The notes under the pieces were generated by a model, which did no database searches, had not been told where the DNA came from, and saw only the letters and a program-made list of their open reading frames with translations. DNA of 64,000 nucleotides. Source: Chlorops oryzae (taxonomy: Eukaryota > Arthropoda > Insecta > Diptera > Chloropidae). The DNA lies in the NCBI GenBank assembly GCA_020466095.1, contig CM035808.1, positions 49,231,979-49,295,978 of the forward strand, written 5' to 3'. Position numbers and translations under genes: made by a program. Shown here piece after piece: positions 43,464 through 55,025 of this stretch (position 1 is its first letter; each line of letters opens with the position of its first letter).

Positions 43464-43953
43464 GGCAGCGACTTTTTCTGATATCGTGCTTTTTCTTATC
43501 GATATGATGATATATCAATGTTGTTAACATCGATGAAAAATATCGAATATCAAAGAAAAAAACATCGATATTAAAAATATCGATGAATATCGTGCATCAC
43601 TAAATGGAAGGTAACGAACACGTATTTCATGCTATTAGTAGGCGATTCATTATTTATTGTGATTTTAGTGACATAGTTAGCGAGGAAAAGAATGTGGTAA
43701 AACGACGAATGTGGCAGCGACTTTTTCTGATATCGTGCTTTTTCTTATCGATATGATGATATATCAATGTTGTTAACATCGATGAAAAATATCGAATATC
43801 AAAGAAAAAAACATCGATATTAAAAATATCGATGAATATCGTGCATCACTAAATGGAAGGTAACGAACACGTATTTCATGCTATTAGTAGGCGATTCATT
43901 ATTTATTGTGATTTTAGTGACATAGTTAGCGAGGAAAAGAATGTGGTAAAACG
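43464..43953. repeat. 249-bp-period tandem duplication across the hAT-2/hAT-3 junction
   Basis: 43464-43704 recurs at 43713-43953 with no difference that I can see, separated by 8 bp. The unit contains the last 139 bp of hAT-2, its TSD, the hAT-3 intron and the first bases of exon 3. It arose after hAT-2 inserted. Confidence 0.93.
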
Positions 43954-44360
43954 GAAATTTCGTAATGAATGGCTAAACCAATTCCCTTGGCTAAAAGAAA
44001 AAATTGAGTTGTGTCATAGGACACCAGATAAGAACGAAGTTCATTATGGTATTTATAAATGTTAGTAAACATAATTCGCAGCAAGGATTTTCGCAAAACT
44101 CAATTGTTTTTATTAATCGAAAAATATATGTATACAAGACGGCTGTTTGTTGCTTTCAACTGTTTTTAACAAGCGAAAATGCGATACAGTATATTCTGCT
44201 TAGCTGCATTCAATTATTTTCCAGACAATTTTTTGCACTTACGCGAAAAACGCACCTACCCGAAATTTGTTGCTTTATTTTTGAGTAACATATCAGAATG
44301 TCTTTAACAACACTTGAATTCTTAAAAGAACGCCGTCCAAATATTAATTTTATTAACAAA

Positions 44361-45490
44361 CAAGTAAGAAAGCTAAAGTCGGTCAAGCCCGACTTTGAAA
44401 TACCCAGCGTCCCGACGTTATGAGCGCACTGTTTTGCTTCTCTATTTATGGGCGTGGCAGTGGGAGGGCCACATAAATTATTTTCCTACACCTTTCATTC
44501 GCCTTGGTGAACCTATGTTGCGAATTTGAAGCTTCTACGCCTTTTACTTCGGAAGTTACGAAAAATCTTCATTTGTGGGCGTGGCAGTGGGCGGGCCACA
44601 TACATTTTTTTTCTAAACCTTTCATTCGCCTTGGTGAACCTATGTTGCGAATTTGAAGCTTCTATACCTTTTACTTCGGAAGTTACGAAAATTCTCCATT
44701 TGTGGGCGTGGCAGTGGGCGGGCTACATAAATTTTTGTTCCTACACCTTTCACTTGCCTTTGTCAACCTATGTTGCGATTTTGAAGCTTCTACGCCTTTA
44801 ACCTCGGAAGTTACGAAAAATCTTCATTTGTGGGCGTGGCAGTGGGCGAGCCACATAAAATTTTTTCCTACACCTTTCCTTCGCCTTGGTCAACCTATGT
44901 TGCGAATTTGAAGCTTCTACGCTTTTTACTTCGGAAGTTACAAAAAATCTCTATTTGTGGGCGTGGCAGTGGGCGGGCCTCATAAAATTTTTTCCTACAC
45001 CTTTCATTCGTCTTGGTCAACCTATGTTGCGAATTTGAAGCTTCTACGCCTTTTACTTCACAAGTTACGATAAGCCCTTATTTGTGGGCGTGGCTCACGG
45101 AGGGCGGCGTCCGTTTTTTTCCAGGATATGTCCCTTTTTGTAGTTTACCAGTACACCAAATATCAATGAAATGTGTTGAGTGGTTCGCAAGTTACAAGCA
45201 TTTTACTGAAAACACATTAAATTCATTTGTGGGCGTGGCAGTGAGCGGATGTCTTCTATTTTTAGTAAGGATCATACTCGGACCCCGATATACCTGTGTG
45301 CCACATTTCGACTTGATTGGTCCAGCCGTTTCGGAGGAGATCCGGACACGGACGGACGGACATGTCTAAATCGATTCAATTTTTGATCCTGATCAAGAAT
45401 ATATATATATACATATGTCTTTATCTACGGAGCGTTATTCTGGCTCTTACAAGATACCGTAATATACGTTGCTTACGCTGGGTATAAAAA
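44361..45490 (+). mobile_element. DINE-1/INE-1-like non-autonomous Helitron (Helentron), copy 1
   Basis: It starts CAAGTAAGAAAGCTAAAGTC and ends ACGCTGGGTATAAAAA. The interior has six or more imperfect tandem units with GGGCGTGGCAGTGGGCGG and GTTGCGAATTTGAAGCTTCT, then a GGAC run, then AAATCGATTC and GATCCTGATCAAGAATATAT. This arrangement matches the INE-1/DINE-1 family of flies as I know it. Frames inside (44526-45369) are repeat by-products. Confidence 0.8.
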
Positions 45491-46509
45491 ACAAATAAGT
45501 ACTTTGACTTACTTTCGTTACTTGAACGTACTTATTACAAGTAAGGACTCACAGGGTTGCATTAGTCACACATTTCCAATTCTGTAACCTGCCATCGATA
45601 TTTCAACTCTGATATTCTTTCTTAAAGTATGATCGTATTCTTCGAGTACTTTAGACATCGTTGATGCCCTAAACTAAGTTAGCATAAGACAGTCCAATTA
45701 ATACATGAACTGACAATTGCATACGTTAAGAAGGGTTTTGCTCGCATAGTGAGATAGTTCGAAATGCGATTTCATTACCATAAGATGTTTGAAAGTTCGA
45801 ATTTTTCCACCGTCCCGCAGCGCCGAGTAAAGACAGGATAATTTAAATTCACCAAGAAAATTTTTTAATTATGACAATGTCTACTTAAAGATAGAAAACA
45901 ATTCTACAGTGACCTTAAAATTCCCTATATTTTAGAATTCGAAACCTCTTTATGTATATTCTGAACGTTCGCGGAACAAATTTTTTGTTTTGCTATTGAA
46001 TGCAGTTTATGTTGTTTTTTTATTACTAATTTAATAATTAACAGTTAAAAATATTTGGGATCTCGTCGAATACAGTTCGCCATAAAAAATATCAAGAGTA
46101 ATTGTGCCGACGAAGTCATTTGTACTAAACTATGACGATATTTCTTTCTTTTTGCAAGGAACTTAAACCACTTTTTTGCGAACTTCAAATTTGATAATCG
46201 TTTCAAATTTTATGCGGTTTTTGCACTGTTAATTCTCGACTAATACCCACATTGTATACGTTCGAAAGAAACATTCGTTTAAAAAATGGTAATTCAATTG
46301 ATAGCTTGAAAAGCCCGACAAACTCAGCAGTATCGAAGTTAAGTTTCATAGAATCGATTCTGGTGCAAAATTTAGCAATGAAAAGTGTAAAACCCGTTAA
46401 TTTTTCCTAAGAAAAATGACACTTTAGATTTACTATTCGCAATGCGGATAAATTTAGTTATGTTCTAATTGCACATAATTTCTTTTCGCAGTGGATTATT
46501 TGCCAATAT
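45491..46509. other. No gene recognised; probably hAT-3 intron or lost sequence
   Basis: AT-rich DNA between the N-terminal and middle parts of the hAT-3 transposase. No reading frame or inverted repeat stands out. Confidence 0.45.
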
Positions 46510-46907
46510 TGTTAGGTGTGTTGTACCGACTCCAAAATAGCACAATCTCTACGTTGTGGCCGAACCAAATCCACGCAGCTAGCAGAGGTTTTGAGCAAAG
46601 AAGCAATGAGAAGAATATTGACGGATCTTAGAACGCATAAATTCTCTTTAATCGTAGATGAAACCACGGATTTATCAACAAAAAAATGTTTGATTTTGGT
46701 GGTAAGGTATTTTGATAAGTTGTCGAATACCATTCGCGACAGATTTTTATCACTGATTGAACTTAGCAAAACTGATTCGGACTCTATATACCAATCAATT
46801 AAGACATTTTTTGAAAAACATGATGGCCTTTAAGTAATTTGATCGGGCTTGCAACTGACGGTAAATGCGATGGCCGGTGAATTGAACGGATTGAAAACAA
46901 AATTAAA
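46510..46907 (+). pseudogene. Middle part of hAT-3 transposase
   Basis: The frame contains SLIVDETTDLS (first catalytic aspartate) and LILVVRYFD. It is broken after KHDGL, and the next pieces in other frames (LIGLATDG, MAGELNGLK) continue the expected hAT order with the second aspartate. DINE-1-like copy 2 interrupts it at 46908. Confidence 0.8.
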
Positions 46908-47693
46908 CAAGTAAGAAAGCTAAAGTCGGTCAAGCCCGACTTTGAAATACCCAGCGTCCCGACATTATGAGCGCACTATGTTTTGCTTCTCTATTTATGG
47001 GCGTGGCAGTGGGAGGGCCACATAAATTATTTCCCTACACCTTTCATTCGCCTTGGTGGACCTATGTTGCGAATTTGAAGCTTCTACGCCCTTTACTTCG
47101 GAAGTTACGAAAAATCTTCAATTGTGGGCGTGGCAGTGGCCGGGCCACATAAAATTTTTTCCTACACCTTTCATTTGCCTTGCTGCACCTATGTTGCGAA
47201 TTTTAAGCTTCTATGCCTTTTACTTCGGAAGTTACGATAAGCCCTTATTTGTGGGCTTATTTGTGGGCGTGGCTCACGGAGGGCGGCGTCCATTTTTTTC
47301 CAGGATATGTCCCTTTTCGTAGTTTACCAGTACACCAAATATCAATGGAATGTGTTGAGTGGTTCGCAAGTTACAAGCATTTTACTGCAAACACATTATA
47401 TTCATTTGTGGGCGTGGCAGTGGGCGGATGTCTCCCATTTTTACTTAGGATCATACTCGGATCCCGATATACCTGTGTGCCAAATTTTGACTTGATTGGT
47501 CCAGCCGTTTCGGAGGAGATCCGACCACGGACGGACGGACGGACGGACGGACGGACAGACGGACATGCCTAAATCGATTCAGTTTTTGATCCTGATAATT
47601 TCTATATATATATGTCTATATCTCCGGAGCTTAGTTCTCCCTGTTACAAGATTCGCACAAAACTAATATACCCCGCTTACGCTGGGTATAAAA
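46908..47693 (+). mobile_element. DINE-1/INE-1-like element, copy 2
   Basis: It has the same start and end as copy 1 but fewer internal units. It includes a GGAC run (47527-47555), then CTAAATCGATTCAG and ACGCTGGGTATAAAAA. Removing it joins KLN to DTNIFYIKC of the hAT-3 protein, which places the insertion precisely. Confidence 0.85.
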
Positions 47694-48862
47694 ATGATAC
47701 CAATATATTTTACATCAAATGCACTTGCCATTCGTTACATTTGTGCTCAAGCTACGCTTGCAAACAGCTTCCGGCAGATATTGAGAAGTTATGTAGAAAC
47801 GTTTACAACTTTTTTTCTCACAGCCCAAAGCGAATCTACGAGTTCAAAGAATTCCAGGACTATTGTGGCATGAAACCACACAAGATACTTGGAATTTCCT
47901 TCACTCGTTGGCTCGCTCTGGAAAGTGTGATTGAAAGAATCAATCAACAGTGGGAAGCGCTTCAACTATATTTTTTTTCCTCGTGTCTTGAAGTAAGTGT
48001 TGTAAGCTCGTTTGAATTAGCATATTCCATGGCTGATCGGGAATTAAAAGTTTATATGTTGTTTTTGGCGTACATATTGAAAATAAAAAATAACTTGGAT
48101 AAAGAGTTCCAGTCTGAAAAGGTTCGTTTACCCTTTTTGTATTCTCAAATAGAAGTTCATTTTAAACTAATTTTGAGTAATTTTATGCAAGAAGACTTTG
48201 TAAAAAGTCTTCTTTGCCTGAAAAATTTTAATATGCACGACAAAACGAATTTTGTTCAAATAAAAGACATTTTTATAGGGAGTAGAGCAGAAAACTTTCT
48301 CAAAAGCGATAATTTTTCGGATTCGCAACGAACGACAATTAAAACAAACATTTTAAATTTTTATATTGAATTTTTAAAACAAATTCAGAAGCGTTTTGAC
48401 TTTGGAAGAACTGATTTAAATAATTTGACCTTAATTACACCGTATAAAATTTTATCGGAAACAGAAACATCAATAATGCCTTTAATTACAAATTTTTCGC
48501 ATTTAATTAAATGCGATAAAGACATTATTATAACACAATGGAAACTTTTGAGACTTTCAATTTGTAATTTAAAGCCTGATATGGATCTTTGCGTTTTTTG
48601 GGAAAAAGTTAATTTACATAAAAATGGTGTGGATGAGAAATGTTTTCAAGAATTAACTGATTTTATATATGACTTAATGTGTCTTCCACATAGCTCAGCG
48701 GCAGCAGAACGCAAGCTTTTTGAACTTTCCCTTATTAAAACCAAATTACGGACCAAATTAGAACTCAGTTCAATCAATAATATAATGTTGTGCAAAGAAC
48801 TTTGTGCCCAAAATTCAGGGCCTCATTACGTTTGGTCGGTAAAAGATATAGGCTGGGCTTAG
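47694..48862 (+). pseudogene. C-terminal part of hAT-3 transposase
   Basis: About 390 uninterrupted residues: IKCTCHSLHLCSSYACKQLP, then SFTRWLAL, a helical insertion region, and the C-terminal dimerisation motif MCLPHSSAAAERKLF, ending WSVKDIGWA. The frame listed from 47612 begins in the DINE element; the real part starts after 47693. The family resembles vertebrate hAT-derived zinc-finger proteins. The long open frame suggests decay is recent or partial, but the gene is cut by several insertions. Confidence 0.88.
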
Positions 48863-48889
48863 AATTGCTTTTAGAAAAGAATTGCCCCA

Positions 48890-48982
48890 CGAATTCACCA
48901 AGCTATTTAAATAAAACTTTAAAAAAATTTAAAAGACAGTTCGTTTCATTTAAATTTTATTTAAATAGCTTGGTGAATTTGC
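48890..48982. repeat. Short inverted repeat (hairpin)
   Basis: The arms GAATTCACCAAGCTATTTAA (about 48891) and its mirror (about 48956-48978) are separated by about 35 bp. The same arm sequence occurs once at about 32440, inside the Helitron. It lies just after the hAT-3 stop codon. Confidence 0.85.
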
Positions 48983-49206
48983 GCGTTATACTTTTTATAA
49001 ATAATGAGTTAAGTATTTAACACAAGTTTGATTTGATTTATTTTTATTTTTTAATCGTTTTAAATTACTAAAATCATAAGATAAGCGAGCGCGCTGATAT
49101 TACTTGAGTGTGGCAACAAATACCACTACATTCATACTACATAATAATTAAGTATCTTGTCATTTACTTTATATACGGACATAAATATATACATATGAAA
49201 TTGTTA
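48983..49206. other. Downstream flank of hAT-3
   Basis: I could not find a terminal repeat or TSD for hAT-3 here or upstream of 39104. Confidence 0.4.
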
Positions 49207-49208
49207 TA

Positions 49209-52157
49209 CAGGGTGTCCCGTAGGTGAGTGCTTTTTTTACAGGGATGGTACCGGGGAGGTCACGACGAACAAAAAATCGTAGGGAGGGGGGGGGGGGGTC
49301 CCAAATGCACCCCTGATGTGAGTTTATAGGGCCTTAAAGTTTTCTAGGCAGTAATTCGAGAAAAAAAAATCTACCAACAGTGGATTGGCCTGTACTGTTT
49401 AGAAAAAAATGTTATGCCCTTTAAAAGCCAATTGTGTGAGTCATATTTTTTTTTAATGCAAAAAAAAATTTTTGAATTCATCGTTTTTAAATTATTTGAG
49501 CAATTTTTTTTGGGAGAAATAAAAGGTCTTACAAGTTCCAAAACTTACAAAATAAATTTAAATGTTTTAACTTTGGCAGACATTTGCGTATGGAAAAGTG
49601 CTCCGATTTACCAACCCATTCTGTTTGCAGTTTTTCGCGGCAAATCCTCAATCGATTTCCTTTCATTTGGTACCCAATAGGTTTAAAAACAAAAAGAAAC
49701 TTTTACCAAATAAGACGCAAACAATTTTTTTTGGGTTTGAGAACTTTTTTTTTAAAATAATTAATTCAAAGTAGTCCCATGCTGAAAATGCTATGGACAC
49801 CAAACGTGTTAATATTTAACACATGCGTTTTTTCATAATTGTTTTCAAAATCCGTCGTTAATTTACTTAAATTGGTGGTACATACTGTTTATGACTGACT
49901 TTTTTTTACGGATGTCCAATTCTAGGAATATAGTTATTTAAAACGACTACTCATAAATTAAATTAAAGGTTCCTGTATTTTTTATTGGTGTGGGGTACAA
50001 AAAGATGGGGGGGGGTGGGTCCAATCACCCAGATTGGGCTAAGTTTTAGCATCGAAAAAAAACACTGGTTCAAAGAAAAATTCCTTAAAGCATTTGCTTA
50101 GCAAATTATTTTAAAATTTCATGGAAAAAGTAAACAAATCAAAAATTAATTTATTGACATTTGTTAAATGTCGTTACATTTTATTTTCGACTAACATTCT
50201 TCATTTGTCCCTAGTTCAAATTTCAATAAACAATTTTTTGGTTATTTTGTTTTTTAATATTCAATTCCCAAAGAAAATAATTAATGTTTTCATGTTTAAA
50301 TCCATTATAAATGGGTTGTATGTTTTTTTTATCATCGAAAGTTAAAACTAATAAAATTTTTTTTTTTTTCAAGTTTAATGCGGTGATTTTTTTGATTACA
50401 ATTTAGACATTTTAAACAGTCTATTTCAGCTCTAGGAGCAAACGTTCTACCCCCACAAAAAAAAATCTAACGGCGTAAGATCTGGTGATCGAGGTGGCCA
50501 TTTCACCGGACCATTCCTACCAATCCATCTATTTGGGTAGTTTTCATCCAACCATACCTTTACATTTGCACCAAAATGTGCTGGAGCGCCATCGTGCTGG
50601 TAAATTATTTGGTTTCTAATCAGCAACGGCACATCCTCAAGAAGTATAGGTAGAGTCTCTTGCAGAAATTCTAAGTACAGCCGGGAGTTTAAATTCGACT
50701 CAAAAACATGTGGACCAATTAAAGTTGTACCAATTATACCAGCCCAAACATTTATTCGAAACTTAAATTGCGAGTGACCCTCCCGTATAGCTTTTGGGTT
50801 TGATGCAGACCAAAGGTGTGAGTTGTGGAAGTTGAAAACCCCGTCTTTAGTGAAAGAGGACTCGTCAGTCCATAATACGTGGGAAATATTCGCGTTGTTT
50901 GCTCTGATCCATTCCGAAAACTGCATTCTTTTCTCATAGTCGCTCGGTATAAGCTCTTGTACAGGCGTAAACTGATATGGATGTAGACGTTCCCTGCGCA
51001 GGATTCTCCACACATTAGATTTCGGAACTCCCGTTCTTCCACTTATTTGGCGAACGCTTATGGATGGATCGTTTCGCACAATATGTAGAATGGTATCTTG
51101 TTCTGCAACATGGCCAACTTGTGTACCACTGTCTACTCGACGGCTTTCAAAACACCCATATTCACGAAGGCGTCTGAAGCAGTTTCCAAAAGTTCTTTCG
51201 TTCGGAATTGTGCGTCCAGGAAATCGTCTGGTGTACTCTCTGCGTGCTTCTGCCTGGTTTCCGTTAGCGAACCCAAAAACGAAGACTATGTCAGCATATT
51301 CTTCAAATGAATATGCCATTTACAATAGAAAATTACAAAATAGTGACTGCAAGTTTTCCTATACTTTTTCCACGTTTTTCGCTGAAAACTCTGAGGCTGG
51401 TTGAATTGCATAGTTCCAAAAAACTTTTAAATGTGTAGTGCATGGCTAGCTGGGCTAGCTATGCTAAATACAGTTGATTGAACACAAAGCTTATGAGTGT
51501 GTTTTAATAACCTATTTTTCCTGAATTGAATTAAAAAAAACAGTATAACATATGTACCACCAATTTAAGTAAATTACGAGGATTTTGAAAACAATTAGAA
51601 AAAGCATGTGTTAATATTAACACTTTTTCCATACATTTTCAGCATGGGACTACTTTGAATAATTAATTTAAAAAACAAAAAGTTCTCAAACCCAAAAAAA
51701 ATTGTTTGCGTCTTATTTGGAAAAGTTTCTGAAACCTATGGGGTACCAAATGAAAGGAAATCGATTGAGGATTGCGGAAAAAATGCAAAAGAATGGTGTT
51801 AATCGGACACTTTTCATACCAAAATGGCTGCCAAAGTTAAAACATTAAAATTTATTTTGTAATTTTTGACTTTGACCTTTTATTTCTCCCACAATTGCTC
51901 AAATTTTTACGATGAATTCAACTTTGCCTTAAAGCTCACACAATTGGCTTTTAAAGGGCATAACATTTTTTCTTTTACAGTACACCAATATGTTGGTAGA
52001 TTTTTTTTTCTCGAATTACTGCCTAAAAACTTTAAGGCCCTATAACTCCTCAGGGGTGCATTTGGGACCCCCCCCCCCCCTCCCATACGATTTTTTGTTC
52101 GTCGTGACCTCCCCTACCATCCCTGTAAAAAAAAGCACTCACCTACGGGACACCCTG
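49209..52157 (-). mobile_element. Tc1/mariner element of the rosa (DD41D) type with very long inverted repeats
   Basis: The ends CAGGGTGTCCCGTAGGTGAG and its inverse are flanked by TA (49207-49208, 52158-52159). The inverted repeats extend to about 49900 on the left and about 51490 on the right, roughly 690 bp, with moderate divergence. It holds one transposase frame, truncated at the C-terminus. The spacing of the catalytic residues assigns it to DD41D, the group named after an element of the fruit fly Ceratitis rosa. Confidence 0.9.
50447..51319 (-). CDS. rosa-like (DD41D) transposase, C-terminally truncated
   Basis: The frame is 290 residues. The N-terminal part resembles a paired helix-turn-helix (about 1-110, NERTFGNCFRRL, SVRQISGRTGVPKSNVWRIL). 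The catalytic residues are in LWTDESSF, YQHDGAPAHF and SPDLTPLDFFLWG, with 41 residues between the second and third aspartates. It stops one residue after FFLW, about 40-60 residues short of related proteins, beside a poly-T tract that may have caused a shift. The protein would act at TA targets. Because the C-terminal part is missing, function is doubtful. Confidence 0.9.
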   Translation of the reverse strand: MAYSFEEYADIVFVFGFANGNQAEARREYTRRFPGRTIPNERTFGNCFRRLREYGCFESRRVDSGTQVGHVAEQDTILHIVRNDPSISVRQISGRTGVPKSNVWRILRRERLHPYQFTPVQELIPSDYEKRMQFSEWIRANNANISHVLWTDESSFTKDGVFNFHNSHLWSASNPKAIREGHSQFKFRINVWAGIIGTTLIGPHVFESNLNSRLYLEFLQETLPILLEDVPLLIRNQIIYQHDGAPAHFGANVKVWLDENYPNRWIGRNGPVKWPPRSPDLTPLDFFLWG

Positions 52158-52159
52158 TA

Positions 52160-53168
52160 TATGGGGGAAAACACGTCAAGTGTACCAGATGGAAAAATTT
52201 TTCTCTCCGATTTCGATGAAAGTTGGTGATGATGTTGTGCTATTAGAGTACAAAATTTGTACAAAAGGAGGGTAGTCAAAACGAAGCGGTTGCTGAGATA
52301 TAGGTCCTCAAAGTTTATGATTTTTTTCTAAATGACTTTTTTCGTTCAATGATTATGGGTAGAAGGTTTGGTAGATGTAAAAACGTTTTAATTGTCTTTT
52401 ATGATAAATTGTCCGAAATTTCCAGAAAAAATATTTTGGCACTTTTAAAACGATAACTTATCGATAAAAAATCGATTTTAATTCTTAAATTATAATTTTT
52501 GCACAAATCGGCATTTTTAATATTTTTTTTAAAAGACTATAAATAAAGTTTTTTATTTACCTTTTCAACGATATGCATATGTTGATGGTGAATCAGTCAT
52601 TTGTGGGTCAATTCGTCGTTTGTTTAATTTTTTTGTTTTAAAAATTCTTGGAAATATATGTGAGGAATTTTGAAACGAAAAGTATCTAAGTTGAAGTTGT
52701 TCTCCGTCAACTGGAATAAAAGAATGGATCTTTTTAGTTCCTGGAATCGTTTTCGCTAATTGAAAGCGTGGTTTTAAATGGTTTAATGATTCTTCGTAAT
52801 CTTGGATTGAACTGAAAAAAACTTTCATAAGAGATTATGCGCGTGTGGATTTTGTTGCGGAATTATTATAAAATTGTAGTATCCTCAAAGATGTTGATTG
52901 AAATTATGTGATGCCGGAGACAATTGTTTTTCACAATTAAATACTTCTTATCAAGAACAAATGGACGCAAATGGAAGAAAGAACGCAGGAAATAAAAACT
53001 TAATTGCAACGAAAATGTAGTCTGCTCTAATATTAAAATCCACATAAAGCTAATGAGAATTGTAGAAATGTGAATAAGAAATTGTTACAAAATGTGTAAC
53101 GTTCATACAAACAAACAGGGAAAGGCAAATGAAATTGTACAAATACGTATTGAGCAAAATCATATAAC
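52160..53168. other. No gene recognised
   Basis: AT-rich with short frames only. 52190-52330 reads like an old dispersed repeat (GAAAGTTGGTGATGATG, GAGATATAGGTCCTCAAAG). The minus-strand frame 52565-52828 has no family signature. Confidence 0.5.
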
Positions 53169-53176
53169 CTTTGAAC

Positions 53177-55025
53177 CAGTGGCGGATCCACGGGGGGCTA
53201 TATAGGGTCCGAACCCCCCCTTGGGAATTTTGGAATCCAAAATTGCTTAGGGGAAAGCGGTCGAATTCCAAACCCCTTAAGAATCTTTTCTATAAATTCA
53301 AAACGCTGATACTCAAGATAAAAACTTAACATGCCATTAGCAAGAGAATATCATAACCTTTGTTTTTGCAATATAAATTTTTCATCAAGAATTAACTTAA
53401 TATATACATACTTAAGTTAAGGAAGCTTGAAGACTTAAGAACACCTTAAGTGTCAAGCGGTTTAACAGTCAATTTTTATCCAAAACTCACGAAAATTGTT
53501 TTCGGCAGGCAACATTTGAAGAAGCCTATATATTTTGTTTATACTTTTTTAAAATTCGTAAAATTAGTGAAATTCCTTCAATAAATTAAATTGAAAACAT
53601 ATTTAAGGAGCACTTAAAATTTGTACTGTTAAAATGCTTTACAGACTTAAGCTTTACTTAAGTGCTAAGAAGACCTTAAGTATGCACTGTAAAATCGGGC
53701 CTCAGTATACTATTTTTCAGTGAAAAATTTTGAATTAATGTTAAATCAATTAGAAAATCATTAGTTGTTTTAAGGCACGAATTATATTTTTATTGAAATT
53801 TTAAAACAATGATGCTGAAGCGAGGCACTTTCAAACATTTGTATATTTTCGAGGCTTTAAGAAGAATTCACGCAGAATTTCTTGTTCGCTGAGTGCGATT
53901 CCTGCGTGAATATTCAGGGATGGAAGACCATTCAAATGCTCTTGTCTCATTGTGCTTCTTAAGTAAGACTTTAGTCGTCTTAACGTCGAAAATGACCGAC
54001 GAATAGCTCAGGCTTACATTATTTATGTTTTTTTATATTTTTCAAGCTTATTAAGGGTCCTTTTTTGTACATTTGTGCTACTTAAAATGCTCCAACACTT
54101 AAATCGTATTTATTTTCATATAAGTAGTGCTATTTTTCTTTTATTAATTAATTAAAAGCTGCAATGATTTTAATAAATTTTTTTATGTACACCAATATCT
54201 TGTTGTGTATTTCATCATATGTTAGAAGGCAAGCTTTGAGCAATGTTGTTTTCTTTAAATTCCAGCTACATGAATTATGACCAATTTTGAATGTGTGGTA
54301 TCTTAAGCTATTAGAGTAGCTCAGTATGATAAGCAATCGAAAATGTTTCCTTGCTGAGAAATAATAAGTCCCGCATCATTATCGCCTTTCTCAGATTGGC
54401 ATTGGCCCCGTTGAGGACAAGAGAAAAATGTTTCCCAATTTTTCTATGGTAAGTCTATTTCATTTTTGAGATAGAGTTTCACGGCTAAGGTGAAAAAGTT
54501 GCCTCTTTTGAAAAAGAGTGGGATTGATAATGGATGGTTTTTCGGTCCAAGAACATTGCGTGTAGCTAGGAAAAGTAGTTCTTCGGTTATGGATATTTCA
54601 ATGATGAAAAATAAAAATTTTCTATCTTTGAGGCCATTGCGCCACCTCTAAACTTTGCTTAATCTTCATAATTTTGCACACGCAAGTTTTTGATAAATAC
54701 CAAACATTTGAGCCACTGGCAGACAGAATTGGACAAACTTAATTTTTTCCATACATTTGGCGCCCACCTTAATGTATGTATATAGATTAGAGTGTTTTGG
54801 GAACTATTATTTGAAATATCTCAGAGTACATTTTGATGGTAGCTCAGAGCACAAAACTTCAACTCATGCTCGTACATAAATATGGGCCAAAGAGTGGACA
54901 AAAAATTTTTTTTTTAATTAATTGTATGAAGCTGTTAAATGTATTTAAAATAAACAAAGAATATTTTTCTGCCTCTAGCAAAAAGTTTTGGACCCCCCCT
55001 TTCCCAAATCCTGGATCCGCCACTG
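53177..55025. mobile_element. hAT element (hAT-7), non-autonomous
   Basis: The ends are CAGTGGCGGATCCACGG and the inverse of CAGTGGCGGATCCAGG, each followed by a C/G-run zone. The 8-bp TSD CTTTGAAC is exact at 53169-53176 and 55026-55033. It is 1849 bp. No transposase frame is recognised. An old dispersed repeat shared with 26985-27100 lies at 54800-54930. Confidence 0.93.

Larger units (their letters stand above)
39253..43602 (-). mobile_element. hAT element (hAT-2), long copy
   Basis: The ends are TAGTGATGCCCGATATTC and the inverse of TAGTGATGCACGATATTC. The 8-bp TSD AATGGAAG is exact at 39245-39252 and 43603-43610. It is 4350 bp, of which 1110 bp is a later MITE (41139-42248) and 288 bp another (39426-39713). 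It carries a BED-type hAT transposase pseudogene on the minus strand. The element at 191-6720 is a deleted member of the same family. Confidence 0.95.
39104..44060 (+). pseudogene. N-terminal exons of hAT-3 transposase, split by hAT-2
   Basis: Exon 1 is 39104-39111 (ATGGATAA, GTAAGT donor). Exon 2 is 39181-39252 (TTTTAG acceptor; product starts MDKFLIKKSKFDEQ). Exon 3 is 43918-44060 (ATTTTAG acceptor), with KRKFRNEWLNQFPWLK, the start of a zinc-finger N-terminus typical of one hAT branch. Exons 2 and 3 are in phase when the donor AATGGAAG|GTAACG is used, and hAT-2 inserted exactly at that AATGGAAG. A partial second copy of exon 3 (43669-43704) arises from the tandem duplication. Confidence 0.75.

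Noticed and set aside
44526..45369. Frames within the DINE-1-like elements
   Set aside because: They follow the tandem GGGCGTGGC units and are not conserved as protein.
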